Source: Hypholoma sublateritium FD-334 SS-4 (taxonomy: Eukaryota > Basidiomycota > Agaricomycetes > Agaricales > Strophariaceae). From it: DNA of 64,000 bases. The notes beneath the pieces are model-generated. The model was not told where the DNA came from and searched no databases. It worked only from the letters and a program-made list of their open reading frames with translations. Both the position numbers and the translations under genes were made by a program. Positions 10,886 to 22,925 of this stretch are shown here, piece by piece (the stretch's first letter is position 1; each line of letters opens with the position of its first letter). The stretch is taken from the NCBI GenBank assembly GCA_000827495.1, contig KN817518.1:1662652-1726651 (forward strand), in the 5' to 3' direction.

Positions 10886-13303
10886 ATGTCCGGCTCTACT
10901 GCATTTGCAGGCTCTTGGAGCTCTCTTCCCACTCCTCTAACCTCTTGGGTGTAAGTTTATCCAAATGAAAGTCCTCCTTCCGATCTAGCTTGAATAACAC
11001 TCCTCAAAGGCTGGAGGTAATACAATCAATGGGTCACACACAAATGACACCAGTTCAAGCGTCAACGATTCCTCTCTTCATGAAGCACAAGGATGTTGTA
11101 GTGGAAGCTGTGACAGGTTCGGGCAAGACTTTGGCATTTGTGATACCCACCTTGGAGCGTCTGATTCGGCGGGAAACCAGATTAAAAAGAGACGAAGTTG
11201 GGGCGCTTATCATCAGTCCTACAAGGTGTGTGAGCTCAATCTGTTGTGTAGTTTTTCTAACTTGTTCATAGGGAACTCGCAACACAAATTCATTCAATAT
11301 TTGCATCGTTCCTAGACTCCCAGCCGGGCGCTGCATACTCTCCCCCATTACTCCTTGTTTCTTCCGATCAGTCCTCGCCCTCTGATGACACTCAAAGGTT
11401 CCTGTCTACTGGCGCGGATATCGTTATTGGAACCCCTGGAAGGATAGATGAATTTCTCTTGGGAAAAGGTCGATCTTCGGTAAATGTGAAAGAGTTAGAA
11501 GTGTTGGTCTTAGATGAAGCAGACAGGTCCGTCAATGGGTTAGGTCTTCAGAATTAATTGTCGCGCTCACCGCGGCTTGAAGGCTACTGGACTTAGGTTT
11601 TCAGGCAACCCTTACTCGTATTTTAACTCACCTTCCGAAGCAACGCCGGACAGGCCTTTTTAGTGCCACAATGACGGATGCAGACGCTCTTTCCGAACTA
11701 GTAAGAGTGGGACTGAGAAATCCTGCTCGAATCATTGTCAGAGTTCAGTCGAAAAGAATGAAAATCAATTCCACTCAAAGAAACGAAGTTGTTGAAGAAC
11801 GCAGAGTACCAGCGAGGTGCGCAGACCTTCGAAATAATGATACCACGTTACGGACTAAATTCTTATACTAGCTTAGAAAATCTCTACATCAATTGCAGGA
11901 CGTCGGAGAAGCTGATCCAACTTACCCGGATAATTGAACTTGAAGCAACTCAAAACAGCAGCTCTCATTTCATCATTTACTTCGCGACATGTGCTTGTGT
12001 TGACTACTTTTACAAGGTAAGTTTTATACGACTTAGCTTCCTCCTAATTCTCAGATTACTTCAGATTCTCTCCCACTTGAAAGGCGTCAAATGCAATTTT
12101 TACTCTCTTCATGGGAATTTGACTCCGTCCGCAAGAACGCGCACTCTCACTGCCTTCTCCGCAGCCCCTTACTCATTGGCAATGCCCTCGGTCCTTCTAG
12201 CCACAGATGTCGCTGCTCGGGGCCTTGACCTTCCTCTTGTCGATGTCATCGTTCAATTTGATCCACCTACCGATACCAAAACTTTTTCTCATCGATGTGG
12301 TAGGACAGCCCGAGCGGGAAGGACCGGAACGGCATACGTTCTACTGTGCGGAAGAGAGCTTGAGTTTTGCGGTCAGTGACCAAGGTTTATGAAGTTAAAC
12401 ATACTGATAAATATTTAGACTTTCTCAATGTACGGAAAATACCTTTGAAAGAGCATCCCTATATCCCTCATTCGGGTAGTTCGTCATCCGAACCTGAACA
12501 CGAGGATCAAGATGACCCAGACGTCGATATATATCTCGAGGATGTGCGCTCTGTCCTCAAGACTGATAGAGCTCTCAACGATCATGTGAGAAATGTTTTC
12601 TGGAGCAATGTCCCGACATGCTTCTAACTGTATGCTGCTTGCAAGGCCGTGAAAGCGTTCGTTTCGTTTGTTCGCGCGTATTCCAAACACGAAGCTTCCT
12701 ATATATTCCGCGTAAAGGATCTCGATCTCGTTGGTTTGGCGAAAAGTTTCGGCCTACTTCGCTTGCCGAAAATGCCCGAACTGAAGATGGCCAACCGCGA
12801 TGCATGGAAAGATGCAGATATATCAGTTTGTCATCCCTTTTCGCTTTGTGAACTCAGTTGATTTGCATCTCTAGTGGAGTGAATATGCGTATGCTGATCC
12901 AGTACAAGAGGCAAAACGCGTTGTTACCCTTGCTCAGGCCGAAAAAGACGGGGCACGCGAACGAGAGCGACGACACGCAGAGAATGCTAAGAAGAAAAAG
13001 AAGAATGGCTCTTGGAGTGAACATGCTGATCGGAAAGATGAACGGGATAAACGTAAAGAGAAGAAAAAGCTAAAGGCGAAGTGGATAAAGACACAGACTA
13101 CAGTTGAAACTGAAGCTGAAGCCGCCGCTCAAGTGGAGCAATGCACTGGTAAAAGGCAACGAGAAAATTTGGCAGAAGCCAGTGGAAGTGACAACGATAT
13201 GGACGATTGGAACGAACTTGCGCGAGAAGAGAAAATGGCAAAGCGGTTACGCAAAGGCGACATATCACAAAAGGATTTTGATGCAGAATTTGCGGATCTG
13301 TGA
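10886..13303 (+). CDS. SPB4: DEAD-box RNA helicase Spb4/DDX55 (60S ribosome biogenesis)
   Basis: ATP-dependent RNA helicase of the nucleolar Spb4 family, needed for late pre-60S rRNA remodelling. Motifs in order: Q-motif region [15 protein letters not shown], Walker [47 protein letters not shown] and [13 protein letters not shown]. The Spb4-specific C-terminal region follows ([20 protein letters not shown], then [17 protein letters not shown]). A highly basic [20 protein letters not shown] tail and [20 protein letters not shown] end the protein. About 640 residues, close to yeast Spb4. Start at ATG 10886 (TCACCATGTC); the first exon ends in a GTAAGT donor after SWV. Stop TGA at 13301-13303. 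Confidence 0.93.
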
Positions 13304-13453
13304 CTTTGGCGATATACCACTAAATGCTACTCATTACAACACTATATTCAAGTTACATTATAAATCATTTGGATACAATGAGCTACACAATCTTAATCCA
13401 GTAGTCATTGAGTAAGTACATTAGAGATTTACATATTATGTACGTTAGTACGC

Positions 13454-16400
13454 TTAAGTACGTCTTACACGCAGGAGGGGTTTCATCTACATGAATCACC
13501 CGTCAGTTAGCTCGACATCATATATAAGGAAATTTCGACATGCTCACCATTTCAACAAATACCGGTAGTAGTTTAGGTATGTGTTCTAATTCTGGAGGTT
13601 TTAGAGTAGTTTGTGGTTGCTTCTTGGCAGGTCGATCCGCTTTGGGTTTTGACTTCTCTGAATAGTTGGGTGATTGCGCAGAGTGTGATGTATTCGGATT
13701 CAACGTCGGCTGTTGGTGAGTCTTTAGAACCGTGTCTTTCGCGGGAACAGGTGGCGGGGAGTCATTCTCATTGTCATATGTCGGATCGGGAGGTAAAGGC
13801 CTTGAAGGTGCCGCGTGTGCACTCTTTGAAGGCATAGGAAGGGGTGGCACTGGAGGCGCCTGTTCGCGCTTAGATGTCAAAGAAAGCCCGTTTACGGCGA
13901 AGGTCATCGACTTCGACCTTATTAGAGAAAATGATCGCTTGCGAGCAGGTTGGGGCAGCGGTTTTTGTGTCTGGATAGATGCGGTAGATGGAGAAGTATG
14001 TTGTTGCTTCGTGTTACTTCGATGGAGGTTGTTGCCGTTTGGTTGGTGCCGAGAGATGGATGAGCTGGAAACCGCCGACATCTGATTTGGCGATCGAATA
14101 TCACTGGTCTCGGTCAGGTCATCTGAGGCGTCCTCACTTCCTGTTTCGTATTCGCTAGAAGAGTATTCGTCGCTGCTAGACTCTTCGTCTGTTTCCTCTG
14201 CTGCCAAATCAATTGCGTCCCCGGTGACCAAGTCACCGAAGCTAAGCTCTCCGACAACGCCATTCACTAAGGCTTGCGTAGCCTCGTCTTCCGCGTCAGC
14301 TTCGTTCGAATGGATTCGTCCAAACCGCCGACGAATTTTGTCTTCATACAGAACCTTCAATTTGTAGTGATATTGGGCAACTTTGTCAACTTCTGCCAGT
14401 ATGTTCGTCCGGTCAGATCCTGTATGCGGCAAAATGAATTCGAGGCTGATAGGGTCGCCCAGTCCTTCCCTCACGGCGGTCAAGAAGAGTTCTATCCAAC
14501 GCATCAGGCTGTCGAACAAGCCGTCGCCCTTGGAATGCACTTTGTGGACAAAGTTATAGAACGATTGTTCATGCCTTTGCATCAAGCTCATGAAGAGTTG
14601 CACTGTCAGATGGGGGTTTTCCTGGCTCACTAGACATATTCCATCAAATTGAGGTCAAGTGTCAATTAAGAATACCACATACGCTCATCGGCTTGTTCGA
14701 CAGTCTTGATGAGATCATTAATGAAGTTCTGTAGATCACCGAGGGAATCCGCAATGCTTGCCGCCCTATAGACCTGCGCTAATGGTGCGTAAAATATGGT
14801 TATAATGTCTTTCAAGAGATCAGAAGTGAAGCCCTGAAAAAAATGATTAAGCTCATGCACAGAGGAGTTTAAGGGAAAAGATGCGAGCCTCGAAAACTAG
14901 CTCTATCAGCTGTTCACGATCCTTGAGCCGTGAATACAGATTGACCAGAATCTTCAAGTCTTCTAGAAGCCACGCATCCTCATCCTGGGGCCCGTCATCG
15001 TCGTCCGAGTCGTCCAAGGCCTCTTTCTGCTTCAAATATATTACATGTGCTTTATGCGCACGAGCGAGGCGATGCATTTGCACTCGAGAGAGAACGGGTT
15101 CCTCTGAGGACCGTAGAACGATTGTGATCAGATTCATTCCTTCGGCCGCTGTAACGAACGGTCAACAATGGATATCCGTGGCAACTTAAGGTCTTACCAG
15201 CATCGGCTTTGAACATAGATTGGATCTCGCGAGGTGCGTACACAAATTGACGAATTTTTGCACACATGATGGGATCGTCAACTTTGTCCTTGACTACTTC
15301 TATTTCTTGTTCAAGTACCTTGACTTCTTCTGTTAACGAGCTTGTAAACATCCTACCAACTGCTATGAGCTGATGCCAAGGAGAAGAGATAACTATCTTG
15401 ATATTACCGCTGCAAAAGACTGCGACCACCGAATGGTTGCGCAAGGAAAAGATCGAGTACAGCTGAACGGTGTAAGATCAGCGGTCAAATAATCATTTCG
15501 GTGCACCTACTTCGAATCATTCCAACTGGGTTCGTGATTTTCAGCGCCGTTTTGAGCATGAAGTAAGGCATCAGTCCGTGTATTCGTTTGAGGCCCGCAA
15601 AGGTTTCCGATGCGTCGTCTGAAGCCACGAATGTATGAAAGACTGTCGAGGCCAGACTAAAGACAGGGAGATAAGAATAATGAATTGAGCAATTTGGGGT
15701 GCAACACTTGCGATATACGGGCCCATTCCACAACCGCTTGGTAGTTGGCGGGCAGACCTCGAATATCGGGGGTGACCTTAATAGTCCCAAAAACATGGCT
15801 CAGTCCATCTATAAATATTGAGGTTAGATGAGATGGGCGCGATATTTTGCACGAACCTTTGCCCATGATATCGCCTTTCACACTTTTGACAGCTTCTCTC
15901 AGTCCCTCGACACGGCTGGCAATTTCTTTGGCAAATTTCTTCCTCCCTTCTTCTCTTACTTTGTCAGCCTCTTCCCGTCGCCTGGCGTCTTCCATTTCAT
16001 CAGAAGTTAAGGTAATAGGGCCGGACAGTAAAAATGAACGAAGAACAGGCGAATTTGCAATCACTGAGGATACGAGCAGAGAGTTGAGATATGACCGGAG
16101 GGTTAAACGATTCTTTTCGCGGGCAAGACGCGAAGGCGTTGGCGTGGAGAAGCCATCAGAGGTAGGCTGTGATTCATAATCGCTATAGGACGTTGCAGTT
16201 GTAGACGTCCGTGACAGTGGGGAGGGGCTCATAGGGGGTCTGGAGGACGTAGGTGACATCGAAGGTACCGAAACATGCGTTTTATCTTTTGCGGGTGGAA
16301 GCCTAACCTCAGCTTCAGGATGGTGCTTCGAGAGCTAGATATCATGATGAACGCCGTATACAGGTGAAAGACAGGGAAAACTCACTTCAGCTGCGAAAGT

Positions 16401-17172
16401 TCTGAAATCTCCATAGCGCCTCGCTACATAAACATCGGGATATCTAGAACGCCTGGTGCGTATAATGAATTCCTTGATGGAGATGTCAGACACGGAACAA
16501 TCAATGTGATAAGTGACGTTATACTTCATGAGGCCTACTGCGCATTCGGCCTTTGTCGACCACTGTACGTACTCCGACAATGTTGACCTCGAAGAAATTG
16601 GCTTGCTTCGAGAGACGAGCTTGCCTCTTCTTCGAAAGCAATTCGAGGCTATCCAAATCTGCCTGTGTCAATCGGACAACTTCCTCTGGCTCAACCAATT
16701 TGGTTGCCGCATTGACCAAAAGCGATAGGTTACGTTCTATCTTGGCTAACAGTTTTTTGCGGGTCTTCTGTTCTGTGTCGCTGTCGTCGAGAGGAGACGC
16801 AGACGATATATTTCGCGCTACAACGGCGTCGATGAAAGGCTGTAGCTTTTGCGAATAGAAATCCTTAGGAGCCGCGGCCATGAATGGAAAAGTGAGTACG
16901 AATTGTCTGAATACATAGCGAAGTAAAGGGAGATCTAAAGGTGGCGTATGCTTGGGAGGTAATGTGAATGGTGGGCCGAGGTACGAAAGTGTCGATACAT
17001 TCTCCTGAGTTTCAGTTGTGATGAGATCAAGCTCCCGAGTGAACTGGAGTTGAACTAGATATTTCTTCAGGTAATGAGCACGCAGAGGCGTAAGATCGGA
17101 CGAGGCGTTTCTGGAAGAATCGTCAGCGGAAGTGGCAGGGCTTTCTGGCGGTGGGCGATCAGGCGATGGCAT
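13454..17172 (-). CDS. PX-domain protein with PXB and DUF3818 regions (Lec1/YPR097W type)
   Basis: Large (about 1,050 residues) fungal lipid-binding protein. N-terminal PXB region (LRAHYLKKYLVQLQFTRELD onward) is followed by a PX phosphoinositide-binding domain carrying VARRYGDFRTFAAE. A Ser/Pro linker comes next, then the DUF3818-type helical region (NRLTLRSYLNSLLVSSVIAN; TSDEMEDARRREEADKVREE; RIHGLMPYFMLKTALKITNP). Then LYEDKIRRRFGRIHSNEADA and a long acidic, Pro-rich tail. Yeast YPR097W/Lec1 is the family member I associate with this architecture (lipid/ergosterol distribution). A last intron (GTGAGC donor, CTAAC branch site, 61 nt) moves the end from a stop at 13518 to an exon encoding MKPLLRVRRT with stop at 13454-13456. 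Start ATG at 17172. Divergent from the P450 by 142 bp. Confidence 0.85.
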
Positions 17173-17314
17173 AGTAGTACAGAGTAAGAAGAAGCCCGAA
17201 CTTTGCTCGGATTTGGTTGTGCGTCATCGGCATACTTTAGATCAGCAGTCTCATGACCGCAGAGGCTTAGCGCTTACTACTCTCACCATCACAACACATC
17301 ATCATCACCGCAGT

Positions 17315-19590
17315 ATGCTCCCCAAGGCTCCCCACAGCCAAACCACCTCATCTACGGTCTGTTGGGTACGCGCTGTCTCTCCGCGCCTCACACGTTCCTC
17401 ACATCTGCCACCCCGCATCTATAGCATATGTGGCATATCTGATATTACATAGGCTCTTTCTCTGGCCTTACTTTCTGTCACCTCTCAGAAAAGTTCCACC
17501 GCCGCTGGGAAATTCAATTCTCGGCCATTGCCAAACTATTAAAAACGAAACTGGTATTCTCCAGCGCAAATGGGCCAAACAGTATGGACCAGTGGTCCGC
17601 GTCGTAGGCACAATAGACATTGAGGGGATAACTTTCACGATGCCCGAAGCGATGCACCAGATTTTGGTGACAGATTGGGTGGAATACCCAAGGGTAAGCA
17701 TTTCCAATCCCTCCATTATTTGCCTGCTGATACAAGCCGACAGGCCACCATTTCCCGTAATATCCTTGGCCGTGTCGCTGGCTACGGTCTTTTGACTGCA
17801 ACGGGAAATGAACATAAATATACGCGCAAGGCCATGAATCCCGCGTTTTCGATCCCTAACCTCACATCCCGTACGTCGCGCGCTCCCTGATCCCCATGCT
17901 CTCTTTAATTGTGAATTGAACAGAGTTTTCCACGTACTTCAAGCCTATTAACGGTATGCTGACCTTTTCAGTTCACATTTTTTTGGACTGACGTACATAT
18001 TTCCTTTCTTCAAGGTTAATCGAGATTCAAAAAAAAATGAGGAGAAAGAATCGGAGAAGGACAAAATCATTCACGTATACGACTGGAGTACGTATCTTGC
18101 ATACAAACTCTGTTGTTTGTGTTTAATCTTATAATTGTCTTTCTAGTCAGCAAAGTGACACTGGTCATAATTTGCAAGACTGCTTACGGATATAAGGCTG
18201 AATCCTTGCAGAATCCGTGCAAAAAACTGGCAGAAGCCTACGAACTCTTACTGAATCTTCAATCGGTAACAATGCTAATTTGCTGTTCGGACTGGTGTGG
18301 TGCCTAATATGCCCTCGGGCCCAAACCTTCCAAGGTTCATACTTATTGTTTCTGTCCCCGGAGCGCCGCGTTTCCTAGCTTCTGATTGGGCGTACCATCC
18401 TCGTCACTGGTGTGGGTAAAATTCCACTTTTGTGTGAGTCAGAGGTTTTTCATCGGTGGTGTTTGTGCGCAGTTTTAATGCTGGATCTGCAGCTGCCACG
18501 GGCAAGGTTGTCGATGCCTTGTATCGCATCCGGAAAATATCTACTCAAATGCTGGAAGAAAGGATGAAAGACTCCAACCTCACCCTGAACGACTCCGATT
18601 CCAAGAGGGATATCATGAGCATACTAATCCGCGCACGAAAGGCGGAACTTAATACTTAATGTGGGGAAAGGTGGATATGCCATGAGTGATCATGTCATGA
18701 ATGGACCAAGTGGTTAGCATCTTGCGATCGACCTTAATGACTTCCCATCTGAATTCGAACGTAGCTTACATTCCTTGGTGCTGGTCATGAAACCACAGCC
18801 TGCGGTCCGTTACACTTGCTTGGCGCCTTCCAGCCCAGTTTAGCACTGAGACTTTACATGGTAGACGCTGTGGCACCTGTCGAAGAATACTGAAGGTCAA
18901 GCCCGTTTGCGGGCTGAACTCGCCCAGGTGTTCACAGATGTTGCTCACGCCGATTATCGATTGCTGAAAGAACATCAATTCCTTGAAAATGTGATGTAGG
19001 CTCGCATTATGCATCACATCGTCGGCAGGGCAGCTTATATCGCTCATGTGCGGCACGGAAAGCCTTAGCATCATGCCCCTGTTCCGGCAACGGCACGGAC
19101 GGCGTCAAAGACAGACTACGTCGATGGCGTCCTAGTGCCTAAAGGGACGCTCTTTTACATCCCTGTCTGTCTATTTACCTTCGGTTGTACTTCTTTCTGA
19201 AATTTCCCTTTAGATACGCGTTGTCAATACCTGGAAGGAAATCTGGGTCGAAGATGCCGAGGAGTATGTGCATGTGCAGATGGATAGCACCTATTACATC
19301 TAACGATGTCCGTATCAGTTTCAAGTCGGAGCGGTGGTTGAACCTCCGGAAGGCCTACCACCCGACCTTCTCGATGCTCTCCTTCATAACGGGCCCCCAC
19401 GCGTGCATAAGCAAGACAATGGCCATAATGGAGATCAAGGCTGTCCTAGCGTGCGTCTTTTCTCCGCTTGGCTCCTTCGGGCGGTCAGGCTCACCCATCG
19501 TCAAAATTGAGTTCGCGCCCATCGCGCCCGACCAGGTCGTCCACCCGTCTGCTGCGATCACAACAAGTGAGTCGTCGCCACCCCGTAGGG
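17315..19590 (+). pseudogene. Cytochrome P450, decayed (two in-frame TAG stops)
   Basis: Clear P450 parts in order: membrane anchor LILHRLFLWPYFLSPLRKVP, hinge PPPLGNSILGH, B-C region RNILGRVAGYGLLTATGNEH, I-helix FLGAGHETT, J/K region LWHLSKNTEGQARLRAEL, K'-loop DGVLVPKGTLFYIP, PERF-like FKSERWLNL and heme loop FITGPHACISKTMAIMEIKA (Cys ligand kept, following Gly changed to Ser). The J-K segment holds TAG at 18862-18864 and TAG at 18997-18999, 135 bp apart in the same frame. The K-helix ExxR is lost, and 19000-19090 has no usable frame. No in-frame ATG joins cleanly to the anchor. Resembles multi-member Agaricomycete P450 families such as CYP5150, by memory only. Confidence 0.85.
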
Positions 19591-21071
19591 AGCAGCCGCT
19601 GATCGATTCCCTCACCATGCGCGTGCCCCCCGTCGCCCAATCGGACTTCGTGTATGCGTCCCTTGTGCAGAGCCAACCGATGGGATGCCCCTCTAGCTGC
19701 GCAGAATCTCGCAGCAGCCAGCACATGGCTCTGCATGATCACCTACGTGGGCGTGTCAGTTGATCGAACACGGTTCTCTCCTTTCCCCTTCTTGCAATTT
19801 GTGTATACGTGTACTAACCAATGATGTCTGTGTCCTGTTTGCGTATCCTGGATGTGAGTAGGCACTCCGGCCTCCCGGTCACCGCCGCTGAGCGGTTTCC
19901 AGCGAGACGCCAGCCCACGGGAGCTCGATCGCGCGAACAATGTACACCTCGATGCCAGGATCACATCGGCTGCGCTGCCTGTCGCCGTATGGCTGTCTCA
20001 AGTGCGCACGCAGGTCCAGGCCTCGCGCAAACCCGCGGATCGCGCCGTTCCCCCAGGGCCCGCGCGGGCGCGAATTGCCCGCAGGTGCGCGTCCACGCCG
20101 CAGCGCGCTGTCTATATAGTGTGAAAAACGCTGGGAGCTGGGCGCTCGTGCGTACATACACGCACGCACGCGCGCGCGCTGAGGCGTGGCCCTGCATATG
20201 ATGCTGTGACTAACAGCGCACACGCGCGTACGTATGCAAACATTATATTACGTTTCCGCGACGCCCACAACGTAGCCGTAATGACGCGGTCATTCGGATG
20301 CTCGGGCGGGGATCGCGCAGCGCTCGTGGCGTTTCAGGACGTGAAGTAGACAGGCCAAATTATAGCGGGCACGCACAGGCTTGAGGAAATTCGCGGCCGT
20401 GCGTGTGCTTGTACTAGTCCATAAGCGCTAAGCGCGCACGAGACACGGAAAGGCGCCCGTGTGATAATTGCGATGGCGTCATCCGGGGCCAAGTGAGATC
20501 CCGATTCAATGATGCTGCGGACCGAGCATAGTTAGGATGAGGTGGGGAGCAACATATACACTCGGATAAGACTCATTACAAGACGCGTAGGTATGTATGA
20601 TATGTGGGGGGGAGATGTAGGGCAGCGGGTAGCGGTATGAAAGTAGGCTAGAGGGATAGAGACGGGCCGGCGGGCGTTGCAGAGATAGCTCACGGCCGTG
20701 GACTGGGTCTAGGCCCATGCAGGGTACGATCGAGGAATTCCCATTGTCACTACCGAATTCCAAAGCCCGACGCGAAAAACTCGGGGTCCAAGAGTCTAGA
20801 CCACGGCCATGGATCGGCGCACGCTGCGCGCACGCGGCCCGAGGCTGGGCGCGGGCAGGGATCGGGATTCGGCGCTAGGCATTGGTGGGGGGATCGCACA
20901 CCGGATTGGCTGCGGCAGGTGGGTGGGGAAATGAAGCAGGGTGAATGGGGGAGCAGGCAGATGAAGCCCACTTCTCAAGGAAGAAATACAAAAATATGTC
21001 GCGGGTATGTCGCGGGCAAGTCGCGGGGCGCGTTCGTGTGCTATAGAATTGTGCACCCGTTCGTGAACCAC
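19591..21071. other. GC-rich gene-free stretch
   Basis: About 1.5 kb with no convincing exon on either strand. It is rich in CG, with an alternating CA/CG purine-pyrimidine run at about 20150-20180 and a palindrome AATGACGCGGTCATT at 20280-20294. The 3' UTR of the LONRF-like gene should lie at its right end. Confidence 0.6.
20150..20180. repeat. Alternating purine-pyrimidine (CA/CG) tract
   Basis: Tract of ACAC, ACGC and GCGCGCGC steps with very few interruptions, of the type able to adopt Z-DNA. Confidence 0.7.
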
Positions 21072-22854
21072 CTAGAGCCAGCCAAGCAAACGTGAACCCG
21101 TGAGCACAACGGCGCATAGCAGCAGCAGCAGCAGGCCGCGCACAGCGGCCGGTGCGTACCAGTTATTGTTGAGCTGCTCGATCCAATGCACGACGAGCAA
21201 TAAACGTAGACGCGGCGACCGAATTGGGAGTAACTTCGCCTTTTCGTACTCCTCAATTGGTAGGACGAGCGCAACCCAGAACGAGAAGAGCGCGGGGTCC
21301 GCGGGCATGGCTCCGTGTGTCGAGTAGAGCCGTTGCACGACCCATGGCGCTGCGCCGCGCTGGAGCCGATCGAGGAAAGCGCGGCAGGTGTCCATAAGCT
21401 CGGCATTTGTAGGGCTAGCCGGCGGAGCGGTCGACAGGCTTTCTACCTGTCGCGACGAGGAGGCCGCGCTGCTGATAGTGGATACGGCGACCTGTCGCGA
21501 CGAGGACGCTGCGCTGCTGAGACTAGATGCTACACGACGCAAAAGCGGACGGTCCCCGAGAGGACTCGGAGGTGGTGGCGACGGTGTCGGTAGTGACGGT
21601 GGCGCTGGGTCAGCCAAGTCATCTGCATAGTCATCAATCCTGAGGGAGTGTCAGAAAAAATGCGCACGATAATTAAACTGTGTACCTCTCGATCCTGCCG
21701 ACCATATAGCCATCGAGGGTCCCGCGCTCGAGAATCCTAAAACGGGAAGTCCCCCATGTCTCGACCATGCTGCGCCCGTCCGGTAACATCTGGACGCTGC
21801 GTATTTCTAGAATAGTTCCATAGTCTGTCTGCGGCGAGCCGGGTTTGGGGGACATAATCATGCCGAAGCGCGGGGTGGGAGATTCAAGACAGCGGCGCAA
21901 CATCAAACGATACCTGGGTTCAAAAAAATGCAGGATAGTGGGCAGGCCGGGAAAGCTGAGATTGCAAACAAAGATGGGGGTATTGAGACGGGCATGCCGC
22001 TCCTCTTCGTCGATGGCGGCTCCGCGCTCCTGATAGAGTAACGGATAAGCTTTGAGAACTGAGAGCGGGGTAAGTAAGGCGCAAGAGAATAATATAGGTC
22101 TTACTAATGGACATGATAACCTGATTTGTGGGCTGGTCTTGGAAAAGATACGGGGGAAGCTCCTGCCTACATATAGGACAGGTAGTATTATGATCAAGGG
22201 AGCGCTGTAGGCATTTAGCGCAGTAAGTCTGTTGTATGAAAGTGAGGGGTGGATCGAAGATGGAGAGAAATAGAGGGAACGGACATGCTGACAGGGGGTG
22301 GTCACTGGCCGATAGAACAGGACATAGCAGATGTGGCAGGTGAGTTCCTCGAGGAGCCTCTTGTCAAAGTCGGCGAGGATGGCCTCGTCGCTAGATGGAA
22401 GGGGGACGTCGCTGGGCACGAGACGATCTCGGGCCGCGACGGATTGGAGATGGGACAAAAGATCGGGAGAAGAGTTGCGCCGTCGACGCTTCCGCGGGCG
22501 GTCGTCGTCGTCGTCGCTGTCCTCCTCTTCCTCCTCCCTCTCGTCTGGACATAAGCGCTGAAGGGTGCGGTCGGCGAGAGCGATGATCTTGTTGAGGGAA
22601 ACGTCGGAACGGTGCTCAGTAACTGGGATCGGTGGCGCTGGGGCAGCTGCGGGAATGTATGCAACGGTGGAATCGGGGGGGATTCGAGGTGCGCGCGTTG
22701 TCTGTGCGCACGCTGGGACGGGGCAGGAGGGCGCGGGGGCATCAAGATGATGTGAGCAAAGCGCGTGGCCGCAGTGCAGCGTCGTCGGGTTTCGCAGACG
22801 TTCGTGACAGCGCGGACAGCGGAGGAGCGCGGCGAGCGCACGGGGATGAGCCAT
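21072..22854 (-). CDS. Double RING and LON-substrate-binding protein with C-terminal membrane tail (LONRF-like E3)
   Basis: Predicted E3 ubiquitin ligase. First RING near residues 12-50 (CPRCHERLRNPTTLHCGHAL), then an acidic and basic linker with DDDDDRPRKRRRRNSS. The second RING (CHICYVLFYRPVTTPCQH joined by splicing to TYCAKCLQRSLDHNTTCPIC) is followed by a LON N-terminal-type domain (LNTPIFVCNLSFPG; ILHFFEPRYRLMLRRCLES; RFRILERGTLDGYMVGRIER). The RING-LON order matches animal LONRF and fungal homologues. The protein ends with a hydrophobic helix, AAVRGLLLLLLCAVVLTGSR, followed by only a few residues, suggesting a tail-anchored protein. Four exons. Start ATG at 22854, 71 bp from the divergent STB6-like ATG. 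Substrates unknown. Confidence 0.88.
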
Positions 22855-22880
22855 GGTCGCCTTTCTAAGGCAGCGCCGTT

Positions 22881-22888
22881 TATAAATA
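22881..22888. promoter_or_regulatory. TATA-like box in a 71-bp divergent promoter
   Basis: TATAAATA on plus (TATTTATA on minus) midway between the divergent start codons at 22854 and 22926. It could serve one or both genes, but leaves only about 25-40 bp for each 5' UTR. Confidence 0.45.
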
Positions 22889-22925
22889 AGTACCTGCCCT
22901 CGATGCGGGGAGGCGATCAGGTCAC

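Noticed and set aside
13518..13540. C-terminal end SMSKFPYI of the PX protein at stop 13518
   Set aside because: A strong GTGAGC donor, CTAAC branch site and acceptor indicate an intron here, with the true end at 13454.
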